Source of the DNA: Palsa-504 sp050011155
GTDB taxonomy: Bacteria > Actinomycetota > Actinomycetes > Streptosporangiales > Streptosporangiaceae
Reading direction: 5' to 3'
Length of the DNA stretch: 64,000 bases
Assembly (NCBI GenBank): GCA_050011155.1
Contig: JBEKJP010000001.1
Span: 133,128-197,127, forward strand
A model generated the notes under the pieces. That model was not told where the DNA came from and made no database searches. It worked only from the letters and a program-made list of their open reading frames with translations. Position numbers and translations under genes: made by a program. Shown here one piece after another: positions 16,746-24,610 of this stretch (position 1 is its first letter; each line of letters begins with the position of its first letter).

Positions 16746-16773
16746 GGTGTAGTTTCGCAGGCAGAGCTACACC
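16746..16773. promoter_or_regulatory. Inverted repeat before the CO-dehydrogenase-like operon
   Basis: GGTGTAG (16746-16752) and CTACACC (16767-16773) are perfect 7-bp arms around a 14-bp spacer, ending 20 bp before the large-subunit ATG. It could be an operator or a hairpin in the 5' untranslated region. The ribosome site GGAGGAA follows it. Confidence 0.5.
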
Positions 16774-16793
16774 GGACAGCTGCGGAGGAATAC

Positions 16794-19106
16794 ATGAGCA
16801 TCCTGGGCACCAGGGTGATCCGGACCGAGGATCCGCGCCTGCTGACGGCGGGCGGGGTGTACTGCGATGACCTGCGGACACCAGAACTCGACGGCGCGGC
16901 ACGGGTGACGTTCGTGCGCAGCCCGGTCGCGCACGCGCGCATCACCGGCATCGACACCAGCGCGGCCCTCAGCGAACCCGGCGTCGTGGCGGTGCTGACC
17001 GTCCAGGACATGACCGATCTGGCGCCGCCCCCGCCCGACGACGGCTCGGGTGGAGGCGGGGGCGAGGCCCCGATGCCGCTCGGCGGCCCGTGGTCAGAGC
17101 CGCTGCTGGCGGTCGACACCGTCCGGTTCGTCGGCGAGCCGGTCGCGGTGGTCATCACCGACGGCCATTACCAGGGTGAGGACGCCGCCGACCTGGTCGC
17201 GGTGGACTACGATCAACTGCCCGCGGTGGTGGGGCCCGAGGCCGCGCTCACCGGCGAGTCGCTGCTGTTCCCCGCGGCCGGGAGCAACATCCCGATCACC
17301 AAGGAAGCGTCCGCCGACGAAGCCCCCTTCGACGGCTGCGCGGTCGTGGTCGAGCAGGCCATCGTCAACCAGCGGGTCGCCTGCATGCCGATGGAAGGGC
17401 GGGCGACCGCGGCGAGCTTCGAGAACGGCAAGCTGACCGTCTGGCACAGCTCGCAGAACGCCCAGCTGTGCCGCCTCATCCTGTGCGGCGTCCTGGGCAT
17501 GAGCCCGGACCAGATCCGCGTCATCGTGCCCGACGTGGGCGGCGGCTTCGGCGCCAAGGTCGGCATCGACCGGGACGCGATCATCGTCGCCTGGGCGGCC
17601 AGGAAGACCGGCCGCGCGCTGCGCTGGGCCGAGACCCGCAGCGAGAACCTGGTCGGCATGACCCAGGGCCGCGCCCAGCTGCACCACGTCAAGATCGGCG
17701 GCAACCAGGACGGCAAGATCCTGGCCTACCGCATCGACGTCATCCAGGACAGCGGCGCCTACTCCCGGATGGGCGGCTTCCTGCCCATGCTGACCTGCCT
17801 GATGGCACCCGGCGTGTACGACATCCCCGAGGTGCAGGCCGGCTACCGGGCGGTGGTCACCAACTCAACCCCGATCAGCGCCTATCGCGGCGCCGGGCGG
17901 CCCGAGGCCGCGGCCACGATCGAGCGCGCGGTCGACCTGTTCTCCGCCGAGCTCGGCATGGACCCGGCCGAGGTCAGGCGGCGCAACTTCGTGCCCCCGG
18001 ACAAGTTCCCCTTCCAGACCAAGACCGGTGCCCTGTACGACAGCGGCGAGTACGAGGCGGCCCTGGACAAGGTCCTGGCCGCGTCCGGCTACGAGGAACT
18101 GCGCAAGGAGCAGGAGCGCCGACGGGCCAGCGGCGACGTCAGGCAGCTCGGCATCGGCATCTCCACCTACGTGGAGATCACCGCGGCCGACGGCGCCGCC
18201 GGGGAGACCGCGAAGCTGGAGGTCGCCGACGACGGGACCGCGACCGTCTTCACCGGCAGCTCGTCGCACGGCCAGGGACACCAGACCGCCTGGGCCATGC
18301 TCGTGCAGGAGGAACTGGGCATCCCGATGGACCACGTCACCGTCATCCACGGTGACACCGATCTGGTCCCGGTCGGCGTGGGCACCTACGCCTCCCGCTC
18401 GCTCCAGCTCGGCGGCTCCGCGGTGTACAAGGCGGCGGTGGAGGTCAAGGACGAAGCGCGCCGCCAGGCCGCGGACATGCTCGAGGCGGCCGAAGCCGAC
18501 GTCGTCCTGGACACCGGGACGGGCCAGTGGCAGGTGCGCGGCGACCCGGACACCGCGCTCAGCTGGGGCCAGGTCGCGGGCCACACCAGCGGCGGCAGCC
18601 TCATCGCGGACGTGAGCTTCACCGCGGACCTGCCCACGTTCCCGTTCGGCGCGCACGTCTCCGTAGTCGAGGTGGACACCGAGACCGGCAAGGTCACGCT
18701 GCTGCGGCACGTCACCGTCGACGACGCCGGGCCGGTCCTCAACCCGGTGCTCGCCGAGGGGCAGCGGCACGGCGGCATCGCCCAGGGTGCGGCCCAGGCA
18801 CTGCTCGAGGAGGTCCTCTACGACGCGGACGGCAACCCGCTGACCTCCACCCTGGCCGACTACGCGGCCATCACCGCGGCCGAGCTGCCCAGCTACGAAC
18901 TGCTCGCCAGCGAGACCCCGACCACGGTGAACCCGCTCGGCGTCAAGGGCATCGGCGAGGCCGGGACGATCGGCGCGACCCCGGCCATCCAGAACGCGGT
19001 CATCGACGCCGTGGCCCACCTCGGCGTCCGGCACATCGACATGCCGACCACCCCGCAGCGGGTATGGACGGCCATCAACGAGGCGAAGAAGGCGGGTAAC
19101 CAGTGA
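16794..19106 (+). CDS. coxL: Molybdenum hydroxylase large subunit (form II CO dehydrogenase-like)
   Basis: A 770-residue xanthine oxidase-family molybdopterin subunit. The N-terminal a/b hammerhead domain begins LGTRVIRTEDPRLLTAGG. The molybdenum domain has VGGGFGAK and the active-site loop AYRGAGRPEA (about residue 363), which is the form II (OMP-like) signature rather than AYxCSFR of true CO dehydrogenase. The pterin region is SSHGQGHQTAW, and the catalytic glutamate lies in GIGEAGTIG near the C terminus. By family knowledge it hydroxylates a still unknown aldehyde or heterocycle instead of oxidising CO. GGAGGAA precedes the ATG, and the stop overlaps the small-subunit GTG. Confidence 0.9.
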   Translation: MSILGTRVIRTEDPRLLTAGGVYCDDLRTPELDGAARVTFVRSPVAHARITGIDTSAALSEPGVVAVLTVQDMTDLAPPPPDDGSGGGGGEAPMPLGGPWSEPLLAVDTVRFVGEPVAVVITDGHYQGEDAADLVAVDYDQLPAVVGPEAALTGESLLFPAAGSNIPITKEASADEAPFDGCAVVVEQAIVNQRVACMPMEGRATAASFENGKLTVWHSSQNAQLCRLILCGVLGMSPDQIRVIVPDVGGGFGAKVGIDRDAIIVAWAARKTGRALRWAETRSENLVGMTQGRAQLHHVKIGGNQDGKILAYRIDVIQDSGAYSRMGGFLPMLTCLMAPGVYDIPEVQAGYRAVVTNSTPISAYRGAGRPEAAATIERAVDLFSAELGMDPAEVRRRNFVPPDKFPFQTKTGALYDSGEYEAALDKVLAASGYEELRKEQERRRASGDVRQLGIGISTYVEITAADGAAGETAKLEVADDGTATVFTGSSSHGQGHQTAWAMLVQEELGIPMDHVTVIHGDTDLVPVGVGTYASRSLQLGGSAVYKAAVEVKDEARRQAADMLEAAEADVVLDTGTGQWQVRGDPDTALSWGQVAGHTSGGSLIADVSFTADLPTFPFGAHVSVVEVDTETGKVTLLRHVTVDDAGPVLNPVLAEGQRHGGIAQGAAQALLEEVLYDADGNPLTSTLADYAAITAAELPSYELLASETPTTVNPLGVKGIGEAGTIGATPAIQNAVIDAVAHLGVRHIDMPTTPQRVWTAINEAKKAGNQ

Positions 19107-19573
19107 AGGTCGACCTGACCGTCAACGGCGACGACATCACCGCGGACGTCGAGGACCGCATGCTGCTCGTGCACTTCCTGCGCGACGTGGCCGACCTCAC
19201 CGCGACCAACGTGGGCTGCGACACCACCTCCTGCGGGGCCTGCACGGTGCTGCTCGACGGCGAGTCCGTCAAGTCCTGCACGGTGCTCGCCGCCCAGGCC
19301 AGCGGGCACGAGGTCACAACGCTCGAGGGCCTCGCGCGCGACGGCGAGATGCACCCGGTGCAGCGCGCGTTCCACCAGGAGCACGGCCTGCAGTGCGGGT
19401 TCTGCACCCCGGGGATGGTGATGGCCATCGTCTCGATGCTCAAGGAGAACCCGCACCCGACCGAGGAACAGGTCCGGCAGGGCCTGGAAGGCAACCTGTG
19501 CCGGTGCACCGGCTACCACAACATCGTCCGGGCGGCGCTGGCGGCCGCGGACGACGAGAAGGTGTCAGCATGA
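19103..19573 (+). CDS. coxS: Molybdenum hydroxylase 2Fe-2S small subunit
   Basis: A 156-residue electron-transfer subunit. The N-terminal plant-type ferredoxin cluster is bound by C-D-T-T-S-C-G-A-C plus a later cysteine in VKSC. The C-terminal helical domain binds the second 2Fe-2S cluster through CGFCTPGM and CRCTGYHN. GTG at 19103 overlaps the large-subunit stop (GTGA) and the gene ends overlapping the FAD subunit (ATGA), so the three are translated in a coupled way. The L-S-M order differs from the classical coxMSL order. Confidence 0.92.
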   Translation: MKVDLTVNGDDITADVEDRMLLVHFLRDVADLTATNVGCDTTSCGACTVLLDGESVKSCTVLAAQASGHEVTTLEGLARDGEMHPVQRAFHQEHGLQCGFCTPGMVMAIVSMLKENPHPTEEQVRQGLEGNLCRCTGYHNIVRAALAAADDEKVSA

Positions 19574-20391
19574 TCCCGGTGCCGTTCACCTACCGGCGGG
19601 CGGGCTCGGTCTCCGAAGCCCTGGACCTGGCGGCCGAGCACGGCGACGACGCGAAGTTCCTGGCTGGCGGGCACTCGCTGCTGCCGCTGATGAAGCTGCG
19701 CCTGGCCGCCCCCGAGGTGATCATCGACCTGAGCGGGCTGCGTGACCTGAGCTACGTCACCGACCAGGGTTCCTACGTCGCGATCGGCGCCCTGACCCGG
19801 CATTACGATGTCCAGCACTCCGACGTCCTCAACCGCGAGGTGCCGTTGCTGGCCCACGCGGCCGGGCAGGTCGGCGACCCGCAGATCAGGCACCGCGGCA
19901 CGATCGGCGGGTCGATCGCGCACGCCGACCCCGCCTCGGACCTGCCCGCCACGCTGCTCGCGCTGGACGCCACGCTGGTCGCACAGGGGTCAGACGGCGC
20001 CCGGGAGATCCCGGTCGGGGAATTCTTCCAGGGGCTGTTCGAGACCGCGCTGGAGCCGGGCGAACTGCTTACCGAGATCCGGGTGCCCAAGCCCGCCTCG
20101 GCCGGGGCCTGGTCGTTCCAGAAGTTCACCCAGCGGGCGATCGACTGGGCCATCGTCGGCTGCGCCGTCCAGGACGGCCGGGTGGGCCTGGTCAACATGG
20201 GCGGGACGCCCCTGCGGGCGGCCGCCGTGGAAGCCGCGCTCGCGGCCGGGGCCACGCCGTCCGACGCGGCCGCCCACGCCGCCGAGGGCACCAGCGCCGC
20301 CGACGACATCCGCGCCACCCGGGCCTACCGCGAGCACCTGGCCCGGGTCCTGGTCTCCCGCGGGCTCACCGAGGCCCGCTCGCGAGGATGA
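19570..20391 (+). CDS. coxM: Molybdenum hydroxylase FAD-binding subunit
   Basis: A 273-residue PCMH-type FAD protein. FAD contacts are recognisable in KFLAGGHSLLPLMKLRL (AGGxSL motif) and in the second glycine-rich segment RHRGTIGGSIAHADPASD (TIGG motif). The C-terminal CO_deh_flav_C domain follows. It accepts electrons from the iron-sulfur subunit and passes them to an acceptor. The start ATG at 19570 overlaps the small-subunit stop. It completes a minimal three-subunit enzyme; no MoCD-inserting coxD/E/F-type maturation genes are in the window. Confidence 0.9.
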   Translation: MIPVPFTYRRAGSVSEALDLAAEHGDDAKFLAGGHSLLPLMKLRLAAPEVIIDLSGLRDLSYVTDQGSYVAIGALTRHYDVQHSDVLNREVPLLAHAAGQVGDPQIRHRGTIGGSIAHADPASDLPATLLALDATLVAQGSDGAREIPVGEFFQGLFETALEPGELLTEIRVPKPASAGAWSFQKFTQRAIDWAIVGCAVQDGRVGLVNMGGTPLRAAAVEAALAAGATPSDAAAHAAEGTSAADDIRATRAYREHLARVLVSRGLTEARSRG

Positions 20392-21041
20392 TCGAGGCGG
20401 TCATATTCGACCTGGACGGCGTCCTGATCGACTCGGAACCGGTGTGGGAGGAGGTCCGCCGCGGCCTGGTCGCCGAACGCGGCGGGCACTGGGCCGCCGA
20501 CGCCCAGCGCAAGCTGATGGGCATGAGCACGCCCGAGTGGGCCAGGTACCTCAGCGCGGATCTCGGCGTCAGCCTGCCGCCTGACCAGGTGGCGGGGGAG
20601 GTCATCGAGCGGATGGCCGCCCGGTACCGCGAGCACCTGCCGCTCCTGCCGGGCGCCGTCGAGGCGGTGTCGCGGCTCGCGGCCCGCTGGCCGCTGGGGC
20701 TGGCCAGCTCGGCCCCGGACGCGCTGATCGAGACCGTGCTGCAGGCCGCCGGCCTGCGCCCGGATTTCCAGGTCACGATGTCCGCCGAGCAGGTCCCGCA
20801 CGGCAAGCCGGCGCCGGACATCTACCTGGCCGTAGCCCGCCGCCTCGGCGTGGCCCCGGCCAGCGGCGCGGCCGTCGAGGACTCCTCCAACGGCCTGCGT
20901 TCGGCCGCCGCGGCGGGCCTGCACGTCATCGCCGTCCCGCACCCCAGGTACCCGCCAGAACCCGACGCCCTCGCCCGGGCCGGCCTGGTCCTGCCCAGCC
21001 TGGCCGGACTCACCGTCGAGGCCGTCGCCGCCTTGGCCTGA
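20388..21041 (+). CDS. HAD-superfamily (IA) phosphatase or beta-phosphoglucomutase-like hydrolase
   Basis: A 217-residue haloacid dehalogenase-type hydrolase. All four motifs are present: FDLDGVLIDSE (nucleophile D), LASSAPD (motif II), HGKPAPDIY (motif III lysine) and VEDSSNGL (motif IV acidic pair). A helical cap lies between motifs I and II. It acts on small phosphorylated metabolites in the cytosol. Its ATG overlaps the stop of the FAD subunit by four bases, so it belongs to the molybdenum hydroxylase operon; this suggests a phosphorylated intermediate or by-product in the same pathway, though that is inference. Confidence 0.9.
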   Translation: MIEAVIFDLDGVLIDSEPVWEEVRRGLVAERGGHWAADAQRKLMGMSTPEWARYLSADLGVSLPPDQVAGEVIERMAARYREHLPLLPGAVEAVSRLAARWPLGLASSAPDALIETVLQAAGLRPDFQVTMSAEQVPHGKPAPDIYLAVARRLGVAPASGAAVEDSSNGLRSAAAAGLHVIAVPHPRYPPEPDALARAGLVLPSLAGLTVEAVAALA

Positions 21042-21049
21042 GGGGCCGG

Positions 21050-21988
21050 TCACAGCTTGTGCAGGAAGTCGGGCACCCGCCCGGCGGTGAAGTCGTAGTA
21101 CCGCGCCCACCGGGGCTCGATCGAGATGCGCGCCATCTGCTTGTACACCGACCGCACCTGCGCCTCGAACGCGGCCTGCTGATCGGCCGGGATGCCCTTG
21201 GCCACCGCCGCCAGGTACTCCGGCGGCACGCCGTCCACCACGTCGATCGCCGCCACGCCCCGAACGCTGAGCGACTTGCTCGCGGCCGCGTTGTCGTTGT
21301 CGACGGCCAGCGCGACGTTCGGCCGGGCCGACAGGGCGGCGACCTTGGGCGCGATGGTGGCCGTGCAGACGATGATCCGGCCGCCGCGCCACAGGAACCC
21401 GACCGGGACCACCCGGGGGAAGCCGTCCGTCCCAGCGTAGGCCAGCCGGGCCAGTGGCTGGTGCTCGAGCAGTTCCACCGCACCGGGCTCGCCGAGATCG
21501 GCGATGGCCCGGTCGTCCCGGCCCACCGTTTTGGCCAGCTTGCCCAGTACGTCCTCCCAGCCGGGACCGACGTTCCTGGCCACCCCGGGCAGGGCAGCCG
21601 CGAGGTCGTCGAGGCGCTCGTGGATCAAGGTGAGCGCGGTGCCGCCGTCCGGCGTCTCGCGCAAGGTAACCGTCAGCAGCGAGTCGAACGCCGCCCCGGC
21701 CCGTCGCTGCGGCCCGACGAAGCCCCAGCGGAACACGATGCGCTCACCCGGGACGAGTTCGGCCAGTTCGGCGTCGAAACCGCCGGCCGCCGTGCCCGAG
21801 GGGTCAGCGTGCCAGATCCTGAAGTGGCCGCCGACCCGCTCGTCCACCTCGGCCCGGGTAACCGTGTAGGCGGCCGGGATCATCCACCGGGTCAGCAGCT
21901 CGGGGTCGAGCCAGGCCCGGTAGACCTGCGCGGGCGAGGCCGGGATCGTGCGTTCCACGCGGACGGCGGGCTGTCCGGTCGAGTTCAT
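21050..21988 (-). CDS. SRPBCC (AHSA1-like) domain fused to a PNPOx-like flavin/F420 domain
   Basis: A 312-residue fusion. Residues about 8-150 are an AHSA1/SRPBCC ligand-binding domain (VERTIPASPAQVYRAWLDPELLTRWM; GGHFRIW). Residues about 168-312 are a split-barrel pyridoxamine-phosphate-oxidase-like domain (LARLAYAGTDGFPRVVPVGFLWRGG), the class that binds FMN, heme or F420. The gene overlaps the upstream ArsR-type gene by ATGA. ArsR-SRPBCC pairs are common, but the extra C-terminal reductase-like domain is less usual. Function unknown. Confidence 0.85.
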   Translation of the reverse strand: MNSTGQPAVRVERTIPASPAQVYRAWLDPELLTRWMIPAAYTVTRAEVDERVGGHFRIWHADPSGTAAGGFDAELAELVPGERIVFRWGFVGPQRRAGAAFDSLLTVTLRETPDGGTALTLIHERLDDLAAALPGVARNVGPGWEDVLGKLAKTVGRDDRAIADLGEPGAVELLEHQPLARLAYAGTDGFPRVVPVGFLWRGGRIIVCTATIAPKVAALSARPNVALAVDNDNAAASKSLSVRGVAAIDVVDGVPPEYLAAVAKGIPADQQAAFEAQVRSVYKQMARISIEPRWARYYDFTAGRVPDFLHKL

Positions 21989-22326
21989 CGGTGCTCCTTC
22001 TGGTCGGGGGCCTGCAAGAGTCCTTCGAGGGCGTCGAGGCGCTCACGCCAGTGACGCTCGTAGAAGGCGAGCCAGGCTTGGGCGGAGCCGAGCGGGCCCG
22101 GCTCCAGGCGGCAGATGTGCCGGCGGCCGGCGATGGTCCGGTGGATGAGGCCGGCCCGCTCGAGGACCTTCACGTGCTTGGCCGCCGCGGCCAGCGACAT
22201 GTCCAGCGGCCCGGCGAGCTGGCCGACGGTCAGCGGCCCGGCGGCCAGGCGGGCCACCATATCCCGGCGGGCCTGGCTGGCGAGGGCGTGGAACACCGCG
22301 TCCATCGCCACCTGATCGTCAACCAT
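21985..22326 (-). CDS. ArsR-family transcriptional regulator
   Basis: A 113-residue winged-helix repressor. The DNA-binding region is LTVGQLAGPLDMSLAAAAKHVKVLERAGLI (residues about 32-61), followed by the wing RTIAGRRHICRL. No metal-binding cysteines are present, so it is a non-metal ArsR of the type paired with SRPBCC genes. It is the first gene of a two-gene operon. One of two palindromic operators covers its start codon; if the ATG at 22326 is used, repression could act on transcript initiation at or near a leaderless start. The ATG at 22305 is an alternative start. Confidence 0.88.
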   Translation of the reverse strand: MVDDQVAMDAVFHALASQARRDMVARLAAGPLTVGQLAGPLDMSLAAAAKHVKVLERAGLIHRTIAGRRHICRLEPGPLGSAQAWLAFYERHWRERLDALEGLLQAPDQKEHR

Positions 22327-22376
22327 GCGGTTGACAGTAGCCCTCCAGCCACCAGATCGTCAACCATTCGGTTGAT
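22318..22376. promoter_or_regulatory. Two palindromic operators for the ArsR-type regulator
   Basis: GTCAACCATGCGGTTGAC (22318-22335) has perfect 7-bp arms and covers the ArsR start codon. GTCAACCATTCGGTTGAT (22359-22376) is the second copy, with one arm mismatch, 41 bp away. Both are preceded by GATC. Spacing near four helical turns suits cooperative binding. Confidence 0.8.
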
Positions 22377-22432
22377 ATTCTGGATCGCGTCCCCGTTACC
22401 GCGCGCGTGAGCCTTGGCGCGAGAATGGAAGG

Positions 22433-24064
22433 GTGGGCAGGGCTCTGCGGAGGACGGGCCGGTGGATCTGGTCGGTGCGCCGGCTCATGCTGCTCTGCGG
22501 GGCGTGGCTCATCCTGGCGTTCCCCGCGCCGGACCTGGAGTTCCTGGCCTGGTTCGGGCTGGTGCCCGGGCTGCTGCTTATCGTCAGGGCGCCGACCGCC
22601 CGGGAGGGCGGGATGCGCGCCTGGTGGCTCGGCGCCGGGTACCTGATCGCGGCCCTGTACTGGATGGCGCCGGAGATCGGCCCCGCCGTGCTCCTGGTCG
22701 GCGCGGTGATCGGCGCGCTGTGGGTGCCGTTCGGCGTGGCCGCGCAGAAGCTGCTCCGGCCGCCGGTGACCTGGCCGCGGGCGCTCGCCGCGCTGGTCGT
22801 CGTGCCGAGTTGCTGGCTGCTCACCGAGTGGCTGCGGTCGTGGCAGGCGCTCGGCGGCCCGTGGGCCGTGTTCGGTGTCAGCCAGTGGCAGCACCCCGCC
22901 GTGCTCGCGCTGGCCGCGGTGGGCGGCGTGTGGCTGATCAGCTTCGCCCTCGTGCTGGTGAACGTGGCGATCGTGATCGTCCTTGCCTCCCTGCCCCGGG
23001 TGCTGCCCGGAGCCACCCCGCGGCCCGGGCTCGTGGCCCTCGGCACGGTGGCGGCCATCGCCACCGTCGGGGCCGGGCCGCTGGCGTTCGCGCTCACCCC
23101 GGCCAGCCCGGTCGCCCGCGTGGCCACGATCGCCCTGGTGCAGCCGGGGATCGTCAACAACGCGGTCGAGCGGGTGGACGCCAGCGAGCGGCTCACCGCC
23201 GAGCTGAGCCGCTCCGGCGAGCTCAGCGGGGTCAAGCCGGACCTGATCGTGTGGGGCGAGAGCAGCACCGCCGTGGACCTGACGCTGCCGCGGAACCGCG
23301 GCCAGCTCGCCCAGCTGGAGACGCTGGCCCGCCAGGATGGCGCCGACCTGCTGGTCAATCAGGACACGACGGTGCCCGGCCGGGGCCAGGAGAAGGTCGG
23401 CGTGCTGATCAGCCCGGCGGGCATCCAGGGCCAGTACATCAAGACCCGCCTGGTCCCGTTCGGTGAGTACATCCCGTTCCGGCAGCAGCTCGGCTGGCTC
23501 ACCAAGATCAGCAAGGCCGCGGCGTCCAACATGGTCCCCGGCACCGGGGCGCACCTGCTGTACCCGGACGACCGGACGGGCCTGCCGCTGCCGATCGGCG
23601 TGCTCATCTGCTTCGAGTCCGCGTTTCCCGACATGTCCCGGGTCGATACCGACCTGGGCGCGCAGCTGATCGTGTACCAGTCGGCCACCTCGACCTTCCA
23701 GGGCACCTGGGGGCCGGACCAGCACGCCTCGCTGGGCGCGGTGCGCGCGGCCGAGACCGGCCGCCCGGCGGTGCAGGCCGCGCTGACCGGGGTCACGGCC
23801 GCGTTCGACGCGCGGGGGCGCCTGCTGGCCTGGATGGGGCAATCCGGGCGCGGCGTGACCAGCGTGCGGCTCGGCCTGCCCGCCGCCTCGGCGCTGACCA
23901 TTTACGATCGCTTCGGCGATTACGTTCCGTGGTCAGCGCTGGCTGTCGTGATCCTGGCCGCACTGGTCATGTTTGCGAATTCACGCGGTTTTCCTGGCCG
24001 AAGTGCTGGCGCCGGGAAGGGGCATGAGGCACAATATGTAGCTGGACAGTCCGTGCCACGGTAG
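22433..24064 (+). CDS. lnt: Apolipoprotein N-acyltransferase
   Basis: A 543-residue integral membrane enzyme that N-acylates the lipid-modified cysteine of lipoproteins. The N-terminal half has about six membrane spans. The nitrilase-like domain (about residues 225-480) has the catalytic triad in WGESS (E), KTRLVPFGEYIPF (K) and VLICFESAFPD (C). A final transmembrane helix (VPWSALAVVILAALVMFA) closes the protein. The GTG start at 22433 has GGAAGG just upstream. Actinobacteria often have one or more Lnt paralogues, sometimes fused to the dolichol-phosphate-mannose synthase Ppm1; here no Ppm domain is attached. Confidence 0.92.
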   Translation: MGRALRRTGRWIWSVRRLMLLCGAWLILAFPAPDLEFLAWFGLVPGLLLIVRAPTAREGGMRAWWLGAGYLIAALYWMAPEIGPAVLLVGAVIGALWVPFGVAAQKLLRPPVTWPRALAALVVVPSCWLLTEWLRSWQALGGPWAVFGVSQWQHPAVLALAAVGGVWLISFALVLVNVAIVIVLASLPRVLPGATPRPGLVALGTVAAIATVGAGPLAFALTPASPVARVATIALVQPGIVNNAVERVDASERLTAELSRSGELSGVKPDLIVWGESSTAVDLTLPRNRGQLAQLETLARQDGADLLVNQDTTVPGRGQEKVGVLISPAGIQGQYIKTRLVPFGEYIPFRQQLGWLTKISKAAASNMVPGTGAHLLYPDDRTGLPLPIGVLICFESAFPDMSRVDTDLGAQLIVYQSATSTFQGTWGPDQHASLGAVRAAETGRPAVQAALTGVTAAFDARGRLLAWMGQSGRGVTSVRLGLPAASALTIYDRFGDYVPWSALAVVILAALVMFANSRGFPGRSAGAGKGHEAQYVAGQSVPR

Positions 24065-24106
24065 CGAGGTCGCAGGGGAAGGCGAACCTCGTCTTAAGGA
24101 GGCACG

Positions 24107-24607
24107 GTGTCTGCGCATGGTGTTCTGTACATACATTCCGCGCCTCCGGCGCTGTGTCCGCACATCGAGTGGGCCGTTGCCGGAATCGTGGGGGCTCCTG
24201 TCAGCATGCCGTGGGTCGGCCAGCCAGCCGCCCCGGGCGCGCTACGGGCCGAGCTGACTTGGCATGCCCTCCCCGGCACGGCGGGAGCGATCGCGTCCGC
24301 CCTGGCCGGGTGGAACCGGCTGCGGTTCGAGGTGACCGAGGACAGCTCGCCCGGGTGCGACGGCGTGCGGCACTGCTACGCGCCCGACCTCGGCTTGTTC
24401 ACCGCGGTCACCGGTGCCAACGGGGACATCATGGTTTCCGAGGACCGGCTCAGGTCGGTCATGCTGCTGGCGTCCCTCGGGACCGGCGGCAGGTCCCTGG
24501 AGGACGAGATCGGCCGGCTCCTGGGTACGGCCTGGGACAACGAGCTCGAGCCGTTCCGCCGGGCCGCCGACGGCGCCCCGGTCCGCTGGCTGAACGCGAC
24601 GGGGTGA
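24107..24607 (+). CDS. DUF3145 protein
   Basis: A 166-residue conserved actinobacterial protein of unknown function. The N terminus GVLYIHSAPPALCPHIEWAV, the segment RFEVTEDSSPG and GDIMVSEDRLRS are characteristic of the family. It looks soluble, with no signal peptide. AAGGAGG (24096-24102) is a strong ribosome site before the GTG at 24107. It is convergent with guaB1, with only 3 bp between stops, so no classical terminator fits between them. Confidence 0.9.
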   Translation: MSAHGVLYIHSAPPALCPHIEWAVAGIVGAPVSMPWVGQPAAPGALRAELTWHALPGTAGAIASALAGWNRLRFEVTEDSSPGCDGVRHCYAPDLGLFTAVTGANGDIMVSEDRLRSVMLLASLGTGGRSLEDEIGRLLGTAWDNELEPFRRAADGAPVRWLNATG

Positions 24608-24610
24608 GGG

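Noticed and set aside
16794..20391. Calling the molybdenum enzyme a true CO dehydrogenase
   Set aside because: The active-site loop is AYRGAGR (form II), not the AYxCSFR loop of genuine CO dehydrogenase.
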